Assembly (NCBI RefSeq): GCF_029023725.1
Contig: NZ_CP119075.1
Span: 2,847,501 to 2,911,500, forward strand
DNA length: 64,000 nt
Origin: Synoicihabitans lomoniglobus
GTDB taxonomy: Bacteria > Verrucomicrobiota > Verrucomicrobiia > Opitutales > Opitutaceae
Direction: 5' to 3'
In this document: piece after piece, positions 27,497-35,748 of the stretch
Position numbering within the stretch: the stretch's first letter is position 1
How the letters are laid out: the number at the start of each line of letters is the position of its first letter
The notes under the pieces: model-generated
Databases searched by the model: none
The model's input: the letters and a program-made list of their open reading frames with translations, nothing else
What the model was told of the DNA's origin: nothing
Made by a program: the position numbers and the translations under genes

Positions 27497-28638
27497 TCAG
27501 CGCGCGTCCGGCTCGCCTCAATCGCTTCGGCCAAAGTGTCGGCAAAGAGCTGCACGATCACGGTCCAGGTCAGTCCCTGCGCCGTGTCGCGCGCCGCCGC
27601 TCGCACCGCCGGCCAATTCGCCCGCTCGACCATGATTGCGGTCGCGCGACGCTTAAACGCAGCCTCGTCGTTCATCGGCACCAGATAACCGTTGGTGCCA
27701 TCGCGCACGTGTTCGCGGGCTGCCGCATAATCGTAGCCCATCACCACCAACCCACTGGCCAGTCCTTCCGTGACCACGTTGCCAAACGTCTCGGTCACAC
27801 TCGGGAACAGGAACACATCCGCCGAGGCATAGTGTGCCGCCAGATCCTCGCCGCGCCGCATGCCGGCGTAGTGATATTCCGGATGCTTCGCGCTCAACGG
27901 CGCCTTGGCCGGGCCATCGCCGACCAATACCAAACGCGCATCGGGCACGCTGGCACGCAGCGCTTCAAACGCCTCGACCGCCAATCCGATGTTTTTCTCC
28001 GCGGCCATGCGACCGACATGAATCACCACCGGATCATCCGGACCCGCGCCCCAGGACTCCCGCAATTTTTCGTCGCGGCGCGCCGGACTAAAAAGGTCCG
28101 TATCCACGCCGCGCGAAAGCACCCGCAGTCGCTCAAATCCATCGCCCTCCAATTCCGCCTGCATTTGGCGGGTCGGCACCATGGTGCAAAAACTCGCATT
28201 GTGAAACCATCGCATCCACGCCAGCGCGATGGACTTCAAAATACTCATCCCGTAGTGGGAGCCATACTGGTGGAAGTTGGTATGGTAACTCGAGGTCACC
28301 GGTAATTTAAGAGCGCGGGCCGCGCGCAGCGCCGACACTCCCAGCGGTCCTTCCGTGGCGATATGCACGATATCGGGCCGTTGCTGTTGCCAGCGGCGTT
28401 TCAGTTTCCGCGTGGCGGGCAGTCCCATACGCAGACTGCGGTAAAAAGGAATGGGCGCTCCGGGCACCACAAACTCCCCCGCCGGAGCCTTCGTCTGCGC
28501 CGTCTCCTGCACCTGACGCGGTCGGATCACTTCCACGTCGAAACCGCGTTCACGCAATCCGCCGACCAAGCGACCCAGGGTCATCGCCACGCCGTTCACC
28601 TCGGGCAAAAAGGTTTCGGTCACCAGAGTGATACGCAC
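27493..28638 (-). CDS. GT4 glycosyltransferase, MgtA/SqdX-like
   Basis: The 381-residue protein begins MRITLVTETFLPEVNGVAMT, the typical start of GDP-mannose-dependent alpha-mannosyltransferases and sulfoquinovosyl-diacylglycerol synthases. It has HIATEGPLGVSALRAARAL, HTNFHQYGSHYGM, HVGRMAAEKNIGLAVEAF and FLFPSVTETFGNVVTEGLASG, with the E-x7-E motif and donor loop intact. Enzymes of this group act on membrane lipids (phosphatidylinositol or diacylglycerol acceptors). It may be another contributor to glycolipid synthesis, though it is 8 kb from the lipid operon. It converges on the DUF2126 gene with a 4-base overlap. Confidence 0.88.
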   Translation of the reverse strand: MRITLVTETFLPEVNGVAMTLGRLVGGLRERGFDVEVIRPRQVQETAQTKAPAGEFVVPGAPIPFYRSLRMGLPATRKLKRRWQQQRPDIVHIATEGPLGVSALRAARALKLPVTSSYHTNFHQYGSHYGMSILKSIALAWMRWFHNASFCTMVPTRQMQAELEGDGFERLRVLSRGVDTDLFSPARRDEKLRESWGAGPDDPVVIHVGRMAAEKNIGLAVEAFEALRASVPDARLVLVGDGPAKAPLSAKHPEYHYAGMRRGEDLAAHYASADVFLFPSVTETFGNVVTEGLASGLVVMGYDYAAAREHVRDGTNGYLVPMNDEAAFKRRATAIMVERANWPAVRAAARDTAQGLTWTVIVQLFADTLAEAIEASRTRAD

Positions 28639-28802
28639 AGCCCCTTTCTCGTCGGCTCCGGCCCGGCGGCAAACGAATACTCCCGCCTCGGGTTACATTA
28701 CCGAAAAATTGACCACTCTTTTCGCTATCGGGGCACTGCCCATCAAATCACCACTCCTCCCTTGTAAGCGCGCTCGAACTGGAGTTGGGTTCCCGCCCTC
28801 CC

Positions 28803-30728
28803 ATGACTCCCGACGAATTTTGGACCAGTCAGGACGGCCAAATCCTGTCCGTGCGCCCCCAAGGCGATAACGAACCCGTGGCCCTGACGCTCGCTTTTTG
28901 GCCCCGCCATCCCTCCGAATTGGAGTTCATGACCGCTCACCTCGCGGATCTGAAGTTCACCGAACGCAGCACGCTCGCCCGTATCGGTATCGACATGCTC
29001 ACGCAGGGTGAGCCCTCCCTCGATGGCAACCGCATCGTGATCGAGGCCGAAGCGTTCCTCTACGACCCCAGTTTCCCGCACGCGGACTACTGGCGCAAAC
29101 TGCTCCGACTCGGCAGCCCTGTGGGCCGGTTGTTCCGGGCCCCCGCCACCGCCAAACTCACGACGGAAGAAATCTGGGAGCAAGTCCGCGCCAACACGTT
29201 GAAGTTGCCCAACACGATTTCGATCGATCGCGAGGGACGGGTTTTTCTCACGCCGCACCACGTCCGCTACACGCTCAAACCCGACCTCGATCGCCCGGCT
29301 TTCGAGCGTCTCGTCGCCGGCCACGCCGGCCGCACGTTTCTCGACAAGGTGCAGGTGCGCCACGCGGCCTCGCCACTCACCATTCCGCCCCGTTCCGGTG
29401 TGCTCACGAGCTGCTCCATGTATCTCAAAGAGCACTACGTCGTGCTCAATCAGGGGGCGGGAAACTTCGGCATCCACACCAGTGCCGTCCTGCTCGACCC
29501 GATAAAGACTTTCGGCACCAACATCATGTTGGAGATCTACAACCAGGGCGACCAACCGGTGGTCAATCCCATGGTGTCGGTGGAGATTTTCCGCGCTCCG
29601 GAAATCGACGGCACCCACCGCAAAGCGCTCACCGAAAAACGCGCCCGCCTGAGCAAGGGCGCGCGCGATGTTTACGAATGTCTCGATGCGCGGCCACCCC
29701 AGCCCAACGGAAACCATGCGCCCAAACCGCGTCTCCGGGTCACCGTCAAGGGGCAGCATGCCACCATGGCCAACGCTTCGCATTTCGTGCACGCCGGCCC
29801 CAACGGCGCGAGCCTGAGCAAGGCCATCGCGGCCGCCGGTGACAGCTGCGGTCACGCCACTCTCATCCAGGCGTTGGAACATGCGCCCGCCAACGCCGAT
29901 ACGCTCATCACGAGCTACTTTCCCAACCTGCTCGAACAGGTGGAACTGCTCGCCCGGCTGCCCGAACTCAAACTGCGGCGCATCGTGTTTCGCCACGCTT
30001 CGCGCACCCATGGGTTTTTCCTGTCGCACAACGCCCACGGTCGACTCGATACCTTGGACGCGCTCGGCATCGACGTGTATTGGTATGAGCCCCGGCTCGG
30101 TGATCTCTACCAACACACTTACAAAAAGAATCACGGCTTCTTCCTTAAAGAGGAACTGGGGCGGCGTTTCCAGGAATCGACGATTCTGGCGTTCTACGGC
30201 AGCGCGGTCGGTTTGTCCGACGAGCAGTCCGCGCGCATCACCCGACTCATTGACACCCTCACCGGTTACATGGGGCCCAATGTCGGCGTGATCACGGGCG
30301 GGGGCGGAGGCGTCATGGGACTGGCCTGCGAACAAGCCCGCTCGAAGGGTGCTCTCACGGGCGCTTGTTTCCTCGAACTCGAGGCCCAACCGCCCGAACT
30401 GGGCGTCGACTTCTTCAACACGTTTCAGGAGTCCTCCCGGCACTTCCGTCAAAAGTGGTTCGAGGTGGCCGATTTTTGCATCTTCAATGTCGGCGGGGTC
30501 GGCACGCTGGAGGAGATTGGCATCGAGTTGTGCAACTTGAAACTAGGGATCCGCCCCCGCGTGCCGTTCGTCTTTTTCGACGCCCGCTACTTCCGCGATT
30601 TGCGCAAACAACTCACGGCGATGATCCGCGCCGGGCGCGCCCCGGCGTGGATGCAGGAATACATTCTGTTCACCGACGATCCCGACGAGGTCGTCGCCTT
30701 CTACCGCGAGAAGCTGCAGGTATTGTAA
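28803..30728 (+). CDS. large protein with C-terminal LOG-like (Rossmann) domain
   Basis: The 641-residue product has two parts. From about residue 455 to the end it resembles LOG/lysine-decarboxylase-like proteins: LAFYGSAVG, ITGGGGGVMGLACEQA (a GGGxGxMG phosphate-binding loop) and FNVGGVGTLEEIG (in place of the usual PGGxGTxxE). These features mark nucleotide 5'-monophosphate phosphoribohydrolase-type folds. The first 450 residues, with SIDREGRVFLTPHHVRY and VLTSCSMYLKEHYVVLNQG, have no family that I recognise. I chose the ATG at 28803; a TTG 18 bases upstream is possible. The gene stands alone between convergent or divergent neighbours. Nucleotide or phosphoribosyl binding is likely; the reaction is unknown. 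Confidence 0.7.
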   Translation: MTPDEFWTSQDGQILSVRPQGDNEPVALTLAFWPRHPSELEFMTAHLADLKFTERSTLARIGIDMLTQGEPSLDGNRIVIEAEAFLYDPSFPHADYWRKLLRLGSPVGRLFRAPATAKLTTEEIWEQVRANTLKLPNTISIDREGRVFLTPHHVRYTLKPDLDRPAFERLVAGHAGRTFLDKVQVRHAASPLTIPPRSGVLTSCSMYLKEHYVVLNQGAGNFGIHTSAVLLDPIKTFGTNIMLEIYNQGDQPVVNPMVSVEIFRAPEIDGTHRKALTEKRARLSKGARDVYECLDARPPQPNGNHAPKPRLRVTVKGQHATMANASHFVHAGPNGASLSKAIAAAGDSCGHATLIQALEHAPANADTLITSYFPNLLEQVELLARLPELKLRRIVFRHASRTHGFFLSHNAHGRLDTLDALGIDVYWYEPRLGDLYQHTYKKNHGFFLKEELGRRFQESTILAFYGSAVGLSDEQSARITRLIDTLTGYMGPNVGVITGGGGGVMGLACEQARSKGALTGACFLELEAQPPELGVDFFNTFQESSRHFRQKWFEVADFCIFNVGGVGTLEEIGIELCNLKLGIRPRVPFVFFDARYFRDLRKQLTAMIRAGRAPAWMQEYILFTDDPDEVVAFYREKLQVL

Positions 30729-30758
30729 ATCGACCCACCCAGCGCCGTGATCCTGCGG

Positions 30759-31586
30759 CTAGGGAATCCGCGAATAAGTGTCGCTCTTGATCACCAGCGC
30801 TCCGACTTCGTTGCGGCGCACCACCACGTCATTGGAGGCGACCAGCACGATGCCGGCTTCGTTTTCACCGAAACGGTAGGAGACATTCTCGACCGCATCA
30901 CCGATCCGACCGTCTCCCTCGACTCGGTAAATGATGAGGCGTTGGTTCTTGATTTCGTAGACATTCGCGTTCGCGGCGGACGTATTGGCGTAGCGTCCCG
31001 CGAACCGTGCATCGAGTTCCACGATCCGTTGGTGATCCGTGATCCACTCCAGATCGGCGGGACGCTCCTTGGTCCCAAAATCAGGCCACAGCAGAGCTCC
31101 CGCGATGCCCAATAAAAACACAAGCATCCACGGGGAGCGGAGCAACGCTCTCCCCTCGCTCTCCGCCGTGACGGGAGGGGGCGGGGCTTCACTTTCGGCC
31201 GCGGTTTCCACCACGGCGGGCGCCGGTGGTGGCTTGGATGACTCGTCTTCCACCACCCGCATGATCGGCTTTTTTTCGATCTCGAAGAGAATTTCGATAA
31301 TCTCTTCCGGAGAGCGCCGCAGGGCGGGATTTTGCACTTCCGGAATCTGCACCGCGACCAAGGTGCGGCCGTTGTTGCGCACGATTAACTTGTGCTTGCC
31401 GCGTGTCATTCGCACTCGCGGATCGCCGTCCAACAGGTCGACCCCCGGGATGGCCGCGAGCGCAAGCAAACGCTCGCGCGCGACGTCTTCCGAAATCTCC
31501 ACCGGCGCGACTTGGTGCTCCAGGACGACCGTGGCGCAATCTTCGCTCAGATCATGGGAGGAGAATAAAAGGGTCCGTTCGGCCAT
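30759..31586 (-). CDS. hypothetical protein with one membrane segment
   Basis: I do not recognise this 275-residue protein. The first 115 residues are soluble and charged and include a predicted short beta-rich stretch (RMTRGKHKLIVRNNGRTLV). A Pro/Ala/Glu-rich linker follows (about 118-145), then one hydrophobic helix (PWMLVFLLGIAGALLW, near 150-165). The C-terminal domain ends with IVLVASNDVVVRRNEVGALV. This suggests a cytoplasmic N-terminal half and a periplasmic C-terminal domain. It is divergent from purD, with 223 bases between, which hold no open frame or clear promoter that I can support. Confidence 0.6.
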   Translation of the reverse strand: MAERTLLFSSHDLSEDCATVVLEHQVAPVEISEDVARERLLALAAIPGVDLLDGDPRVRMTRGKHKLIVRNNGRTLVAVQIPEVQNPALRRSPEEIIEILFEIEKKPIMRVVEDESSKPPPAPAVVETAAESEAPPPPVTAESEGRALLRSPWMLVFLLGIAGALLWPDFGTKERPADLEWITDHQRIVELDARFAGRYANTSAANANVYEIKNQRLIIYRVEGDGRIGDAVENVSYRFGENEAGIVLVASNDVVVRRNEVGALVIKSDTYSRIP

Positions 31587-31809
31587 CGGGGATTACATTC
31601 GATCGGGAAGTGAACACGGCGAAAGCCCTGCGCTCCCGGGCAGGGTCGCGACCCTCAGTTGACCGCAAATCGGCCGGATGATGGGAAAGCGGAGAATTGC
31701 GGGTGAACTCATCGGGAAACTTCTGAATAAGTCGCCCCCGGGATACCGGAGCAACCCCTTCCTGTGATTTCGCCGTTGCCTGATTCGCGACAACGCAAAC
31801 CGTGCCAGC

Positions 31810-33123
31810 ATGCCAGATCGCCCCTCCCCCGTGAGCCTCCCTTCCTCCGTCCTCGTGGTCGGTGCCGGTGGCCGTGAACACGCGCTCGTGCGTGCCATCG
31901 CCGCTTCGCCCGCGTCGCCCCGTATCCTGGCGGCGCCCGGAAACCCGGGCATGGCGGCGGACGGCGCAGCGTGCCTGGCGGTGGCCGCCGACAACATCCC
32001 CGCCCTCGTCGATCTGGCCCAGCGCGAAAAGGTTGAATTCGTCGTCGTCGGCCCCGAGGTGCCGCTGGCCATGGGTCTGGTCGATGCGCTGCTCGCGGTC
32101 GGTATTCCCGCTTACGGTCCCAAGGCGGACGGCGGTGAGCTCGAAGCCTCCAAAATTCTCACCAAACAAATTCTGTTCAAATACGGCATCCCCACCGCGC
32201 CCGCCGGTATCTTTGAGGCAGTCGAGCCCGCTCTCGCCTACCTGCGGGAACGCGGCGCGCCCATCGTGGTCAAGGCCGACGGGCTCGCCGCCGGCAAGGG
32301 CGTGATCGTCGCCACCGCCCTCACCGAAGCCGAAGCCGCCGTGCGCGACATGCTCGAAGGCAACAAATTCGGGGCCAGTGGCTCGCGCGTGTTGATCGAG
32401 GATTGTTTAGCCGGCGAGGAGACTTCGATTCTCGTCGTCGTCTCCGGTTCGGATTACGTGATCCTGCCGACTTCGCAGGACCACAAACGTATTGGCGAAG
32501 GCGATACCGGCCCCAACACCGGCGGCATGGGCACCTACTCGCCCGCCGATGTGGTGACACCCGCGTTGTTCGACCAAATCGAACGCGAGATCGTTCGCCC
32601 ATCCGTCGACGCCATCGCGAACGAGGGCATTGATTTTCGCGGCACGCTGTTCATCGGCATCATGCTGACGGCTGACGGTCCGTCCGTGCTCGAATACAAT
32701 ACCCGGTTCGGCGACCCGGAGACCCAGGTCGTGTTGCCGCGCCTCGGTTGCGATGTGCTTGAACTGTTGTGGCGGGCCTCACAAGGCAGCTTGGCCGGGT
32801 TCGATCTGGCCGTGCGTGAAGACTCCGCCGCGATGTGCGTGGTGATCGCGGCGGACGGTTATCCCGGGGCCTACGCCAAAGGCGATCCCATCTCGTTGCC
32901 CGAACCGCTCCCCTCGGGCGTGGCGGTCATTCAAGCCGGCACCGCCATGGATGAAGCCGGGCAGTTGGTCTCCGCCGGAGGTCGCGTGCTCGGGGTGACC
33001 GCGCTCGCGCCCACCTTGCGCGAAGCCGCCGATGCCGCTTATGCGACCTGCGAGGAAATCGGCATGGTCACCAAGGTGTTCCGGCGCGACATCGGGGCCC
33101 GCCAGTTCAATCGCCAATCATGA
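31810..33123 (+). CDS. purD: phosphoribosylamine-glycine ligase
   Basis: This is the second enzyme of purine synthesis, ATP-dependent joining of glycine to phosphoribosylamine. The 437-residue product has the family's N-terminal VLVVGAGGREHALVRAI, the ATP-grasp block PIVVKADGLAAGKGV, the signature DHKRIGEGDTGPNTGGMG, and YNTRFGDPETQV with metal-binding Glu and Asn. The ATG at 31810 has no Shine-Dalgarno sequence. A small secreted-protein gene overlaps its stop by 4 bases (ATGA), so the two are coupled. The glycine-related glyA lies 1.3 kb downstream. Confidence 0.95.
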   Translation: MPDRPSPVSLPSSVLVVGAGGREHALVRAIAASPASPRILAAPGNPGMAADGAACLAVAADNIPALVDLAQREKVEFVVVGPEVPLAMGLVDALLAVGIPAYGPKADGGELEASKILTKQILFKYGIPTAPAGIFEAVEPALAYLRERGAPIVVKADGLAAGKGVIVATALTEAEAAVRDMLEGNKFGASGSRVLIEDCLAGEETSILVVVSGSDYVILPTSQDHKRIGEGDTGPNTGGMGTYSPADVVTPALFDQIEREIVRPSVDAIANEGIDFRGTLFIGIMLTADGPSVLEYNTRFGDPETQVVLPRLGCDVLELLWRASQGSLAGFDLAVREDSAAMCVVIAADGYPGAYAKGDPISLPEPLPSGVAVIQAGTAMDEAGQLVSAGGRVLGVTALAPTLREAADAAYATCEEIGMVTKVFRRDIGARQFNRQS

Positions 33124-33728
33124 AGCGTTTCGTCGCAGTCCTGCTTGGCGCGGTCCATTTGGTCTCGCTGGCCATCGCGCAAGAGACCCGAATCACCGCC
33201 GACATCGTCTACGTGGCGGGCGTGGAAGGTTTGGCTGCGACCGGGGACTCCGCGCGAGCGACCGTCATCGATCTGCGTCATCGGGAGCCGGGTGCGTTGG
33301 TTTCTCCCGCGACCCTTTCAGAATCCGGCACACTGCGAATTGTGTTGGTCGGTGCCGCACATGCCGCCGACTGGTGCACCGCTCTCGCTCCTCGAGCGGC
33401 GGACGTGTTGATCATCGGTCCGAGCCATGCGAATGCGCCTCTCGACCTCACCGTTAAAATGAGCGACGACGCGATCACCGCGGCACTGCAGGCGTTGGCG
33501 GACGGCATGACCGCCGCCGAGCTCGCGATTCCAGCCATCACGAAAACGCGTTACGACGAATCCGCGCTGGTCCAACGTCACCTAGGTCAGCCCACGGAAC
33601 CGGATGACGCCACCGACACGCGGGCTAGCGACGATGGAGCCGAAACGCCGCCGAGTGTCATCACGGACCCCATCTTGGAACGAGCCGTGCAGGTCATTCA
33701 AGGGCTTCGCGCCCTGAAACGGGCCTGA
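33120..33728 (+). CDS. secreted hypothetical protein coupled to purD
   Basis: The 202-residue product begins with a clear signal peptide (MKRFVAVLLGAVHLVSLAIA, likely cut before QETRI). The mature part has an alternating strand-helix look (LRIVLVGAAHAAD, VLIIGPSHANAPL) and a hydrophilic Asp/Thr-rich tail. I do not recognise a family. Its ATG overlaps the purD stop by 4 bases, so expression follows purD. The functional link is unclear. The periplasm is the expected location. Confidence 0.65.
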   Translation: MKRFVAVLLGAVHLVSLAIAQETRITADIVYVAGVEGLAATGDSARATVIDLRHREPGALVSPATLSESGTLRIVLVGAAHAADWCTALAPRAADVLIIGPSHANAPLDLTVKMSDDAITAALQALADGMTAAELAIPAITKTRYDESALVQRHLGQPTEPDDATDTRASDDGAETPPSVITDPILERAVQVIQGLRALKRA

Positions 33729-33745
33729 AGCGGATGGCCCTCCGA

Positions 33746-33789
33746 TTCGCTTTTTCGGGCGTTCGCTTTTTCGGGCGTTCGCTCTTTCG
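33746..33789. repeat. 16-bp tandem repeat, about 2.75 copies
   Basis: The unit TTCGCTTTTTCGGGCG is repeated exactly at 33746-33761 and 33762-33777, and a third partial copy with one change (TTCGCTCTTTCG) runs to 33789. It lies in the 102-base spacer between the secreted-protein gene and the phosphatase gene. Its T-runs alternate with GC-rich steps, and it may vary in copy number by slippage. Confidence 0.85.
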
Positions 33790-33830
33790 TGACTTCACCT
33801 CTCCACCAACGCACTTAAAGCTCCTCCGCC

Positions 33831-34316
33831 ATGGCCGATCAAGACACCGGACTCCTCCTCGCCGTTTGCACCGCCAACATTTGCCGCTCGCCCATGGTCG
33901 AGGCGCTGCTGGCTCATGCCTTGAAAGTGGAGACCGGGGCGCTCGCCAACCTCAAGGTGGCATCCGCCGGCGTCGCCGCTCGCAACGGAGATCCGGCCTC
34001 GGCCAATTCCGTCGAAGCGATGCGCAAGGTGGGATTGGACATCTCGGGTCACCGTAGTCAGGCGCTCACGGCGGAGCTATTGGAGCAGGCCACCGCGGTG
34101 TTCGTCATGACGGAAACGCATCGGGCCATCATTCAGGCGACCTTCGATCCCACTCCACGTAATGTGTTCTTATTGAGGGAGTTTATGCCGCGTGACGCCG
34201 ACAAACAGATTGCCGATCCCTTCGGGGGTCCGCTGCCTCTTTATGAGGGTTGTCGAGACGAAATCGTCGAGTCGATCCCTTCGGTGATGGCGTTTCTGCG
34301 CAAGGAATTAGCCTGA
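33831..34316 (+). CDS. low-molecular-weight protein-tyrosine/arsenate phosphatase family protein
   Basis: The 161-residue protein has the LMW-PTP phosphate loop CTANICRS (Cys13 to Arg19, the C-x5-R pattern) at its N-terminus and a late ADPFGGPLPLYEGC block that contains the general-acid Asp. Such enzymes remove phosphate from tyrosine kinases of exopolysaccharide export, or act as arsenate reductases. The extra cysteines needed for thioredoxin-linked arsenate reduction are not obvious, so a phosphatase role is more likely. It is 61 bases upstream of glyA. An exopolysaccharide link is possible given the glycan genes 15-30 kb away. Confidence 0.88.
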   Translation: MADQDTGLLLAVCTANICRSPMVEALLAHALKVETGALANLKVASAGVAARNGDPASANSVEAMRKVGLDISGHRSQALTAELLEQATAVFVMTETHRAIIQATFDPTPRNVFLLREFMPRDADKQIADPFGGPLPLYEGCRDEIVESIPSVMAFLRKELA

Positions 34317-34355
34317 GGTGCAATTTTCGGTTTGGGATTTTGCCGAATCGCACCT
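34316..34355 (+). other. imperfect hairpin between the phosphatase gene and glyA
   Basis: The arms AGGTGCAATTTTCGG (34316-34330) and CCGAATCGCACCT (34343-34355) pair over 12 bases, with one mismatch and a two-base bulge. The hairpin begins on the last base of the phosphatase stop codon and ends 21 bases before the glyA ATG. It could be an RNA-processing or attenuation structure. No T-run follows, so a simple terminator is unlikely. Confidence 0.4.
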
Positions 34356-34376
34356 GAGATCCGCTCCTTTCATCCC

Positions 34377-35642
34377 ATGCTAAACGCCGCTCCGCTCGCC
34401 ACCCTCGACCCTGAAATTGCCGCAGCCATCGCGGCCGAACGTTCCCGCCAGGAGAGCCATATCGAGCTCATCGCGTCGGAGAACTTCACCTACCCCGCCG
34501 TCATCGAGGCGCAGGGCAGTGTGTTGACCAACAAATACGCCGAGGGCTACCCGGGTAAGCGTTGGTATGGCGGCTGCGAACAGGTCGACGTCGTGGAGAC
34601 GCTCGCCATCGAGCGGGCCAAACAATTGTTTGGCGCGGAACACGCCAACGTCCAACCGCACTCCGGCTCGCAGGCGAACTTCGCCGTCTACACCGCCGTG
34701 CTCCAGCCGGGCGACAAAGTGCTCGGCATGAACCTCGCCCACGGCGGCCACCTCACGCATGGCAACCCGGCCAACTTTTCGGGCAAACTTTACCAGTTCG
34801 TGCAATACGGGGTGCGCGAAGACACGGGCCTCATCGACTACGACGAACTCGCGGCCGTCGCCGAGCAGGAGAAACCCAAGATGATCACGGTCGGGGCCTC
34901 GGCCTATTCGCGCGTGATTGACTTCGCCCGCATGGGCGAGATCGCCCGCTCCGTCGGCGCCTACCTGTTCGCCGACATCGCCCACATTGCCGGTCTCGTT
35001 GCCGCCGGGGTGCATCCCTCGCCCGTGCCGCACGCCGACTTTGTCACCACCACCACGCACAAGACGCTCCGGGGGCCACGCGGGGGATTAATTCTTTGCA
35101 AAGCGGAGCACGCCAAAGCGATCAACTCCGCCATGTTCCCGGGTGGTCAGGGTGGCCCGCTCATGCACGCGATCGCCGCCAAGGCCGTGTGTTTCGCCGA
35201 GGCGATGAAACCGGAGTTCAAGACCTACGCCGCCAACGTCGTGAAAAACTCGCAAGCCCTCGCCGCCGCAATGATCAAGCGGGGCTACAAAGTCGTATCC
35301 GGCGGCTCCGACAACCACTTGTTTCTGGTCGATCTGCGCGAAAACCTCCCCGATCTCACCGCCAAGAAGGCGCAGGAGACTCTCGATCGTGCGCACATCA
35401 CGTGTAACAAAAACACCGTGCCGTTCGAAACACGTTCGCCGTTCCAGGCCTCGGGCATCCGTCTCGGTTCACCCGCCGTCACCACGCGGGGTCTGAACGA
35501 AGCCGACATGGACGAAATAGCCGCGTGCATCGACACGGTGCTGCGGGCCATCGATACCGATGGTTTGGAAGACGCGTTGGTCGCGGTCAAAAAACGCGTC
35601 GCCACTGTAACGGCCCGCTATCCGTTGCCCTACGCCGGGTAA
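34377..35642 (+). CDS. glyA: serine hydroxymethyltransferase
   Basis: This enzyme interconverts serine and glycine with tetrahydrofolate, the main source of one-carbon units. The 421-residue product shows [10 protein letters not shown], the [15 protein letters not shown] block, [14 protein letters not shown] and the PLP-binding Lys229 in [14 protein letters not shown]. The ATG at 34377 is preferred to an in-frame TTG at 34332, because the extra residues lie outside the conserved start of the family. A strong hairpin follows the stop by 32 bases. glyA is close to purD, which uses glycine, so the region supplies glycine and one-carbon units to purine synthesis. Confidence 0.96.
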   Translation: MLNAAPLATLDPEIAAAIAAERSRQESHIELIASENFTYPAVIEAQGSVLTNKYAEGYPGKRWYGGCEQVDVVETLAIERAKQLFGAEHANVQPHSGSQANFAVYTAVLQPGDKVLGMNLAHGGHLTHGNPANFSGKLYQFVQYGVREDTGLIDYDELAAVAEQEKPKMITVGASAYSRVIDFARMGEIARSVGAYLFADIAHIAGLVAAGVHPSPVPHADFVTTTTHKTLRGPRGGLILCKAEHAKAINSAMFPGGQGGPLMHAIAAKAVCFAEAMKPEFKTYAANVVKNSQALAAAMIKRGYKVVSGGSDNHLFLVDLRENLPDLTAKKAQETLDRAHITCNKNTVPFETRSPFQASGIRLGSPAVTTRGLNEADMDEIAACIDTVLRAIDTDGLEDALVAVKKRVATVTARYPLPYAG

Positions 35643-35674
35643 CAGCAAAGCGGCTTTACGGAGCCGAAATCGTC

Positions 35675-35703
35675 TGGAAGCCTCTGTTCAAAAGGGGCTT
35701 CCA
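35675..35703 (+). terminator. hairpin after glyA, probable terminator
   Basis: The arms TGGAAGCCTCT (35675-35685) and AGGGGCTTCCA (35693-35703) pair over 11 bases with one G-T wobble and a 7-base loop. It is preceded by a smaller stem CGGCT/AGCCG (35651-35666). The following bases are not T-rich, so it may act as a Rho-assisted terminator or RNA-stability element rather than a classic intrinsic terminator. Confidence 0.6.
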
Positions 35704-35748
35704 TAAACTCGATCAAATCCCTCCACTTCTCTACCCCGCTTTAACTCG

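Noticed and set aside
28743..30452. Minus-strand reading frame of 569 codons
   Set aside because: It is antisense to the LOG-like gene and has no recognisable domain or plausible start signal; it is a shadow of codon bias.
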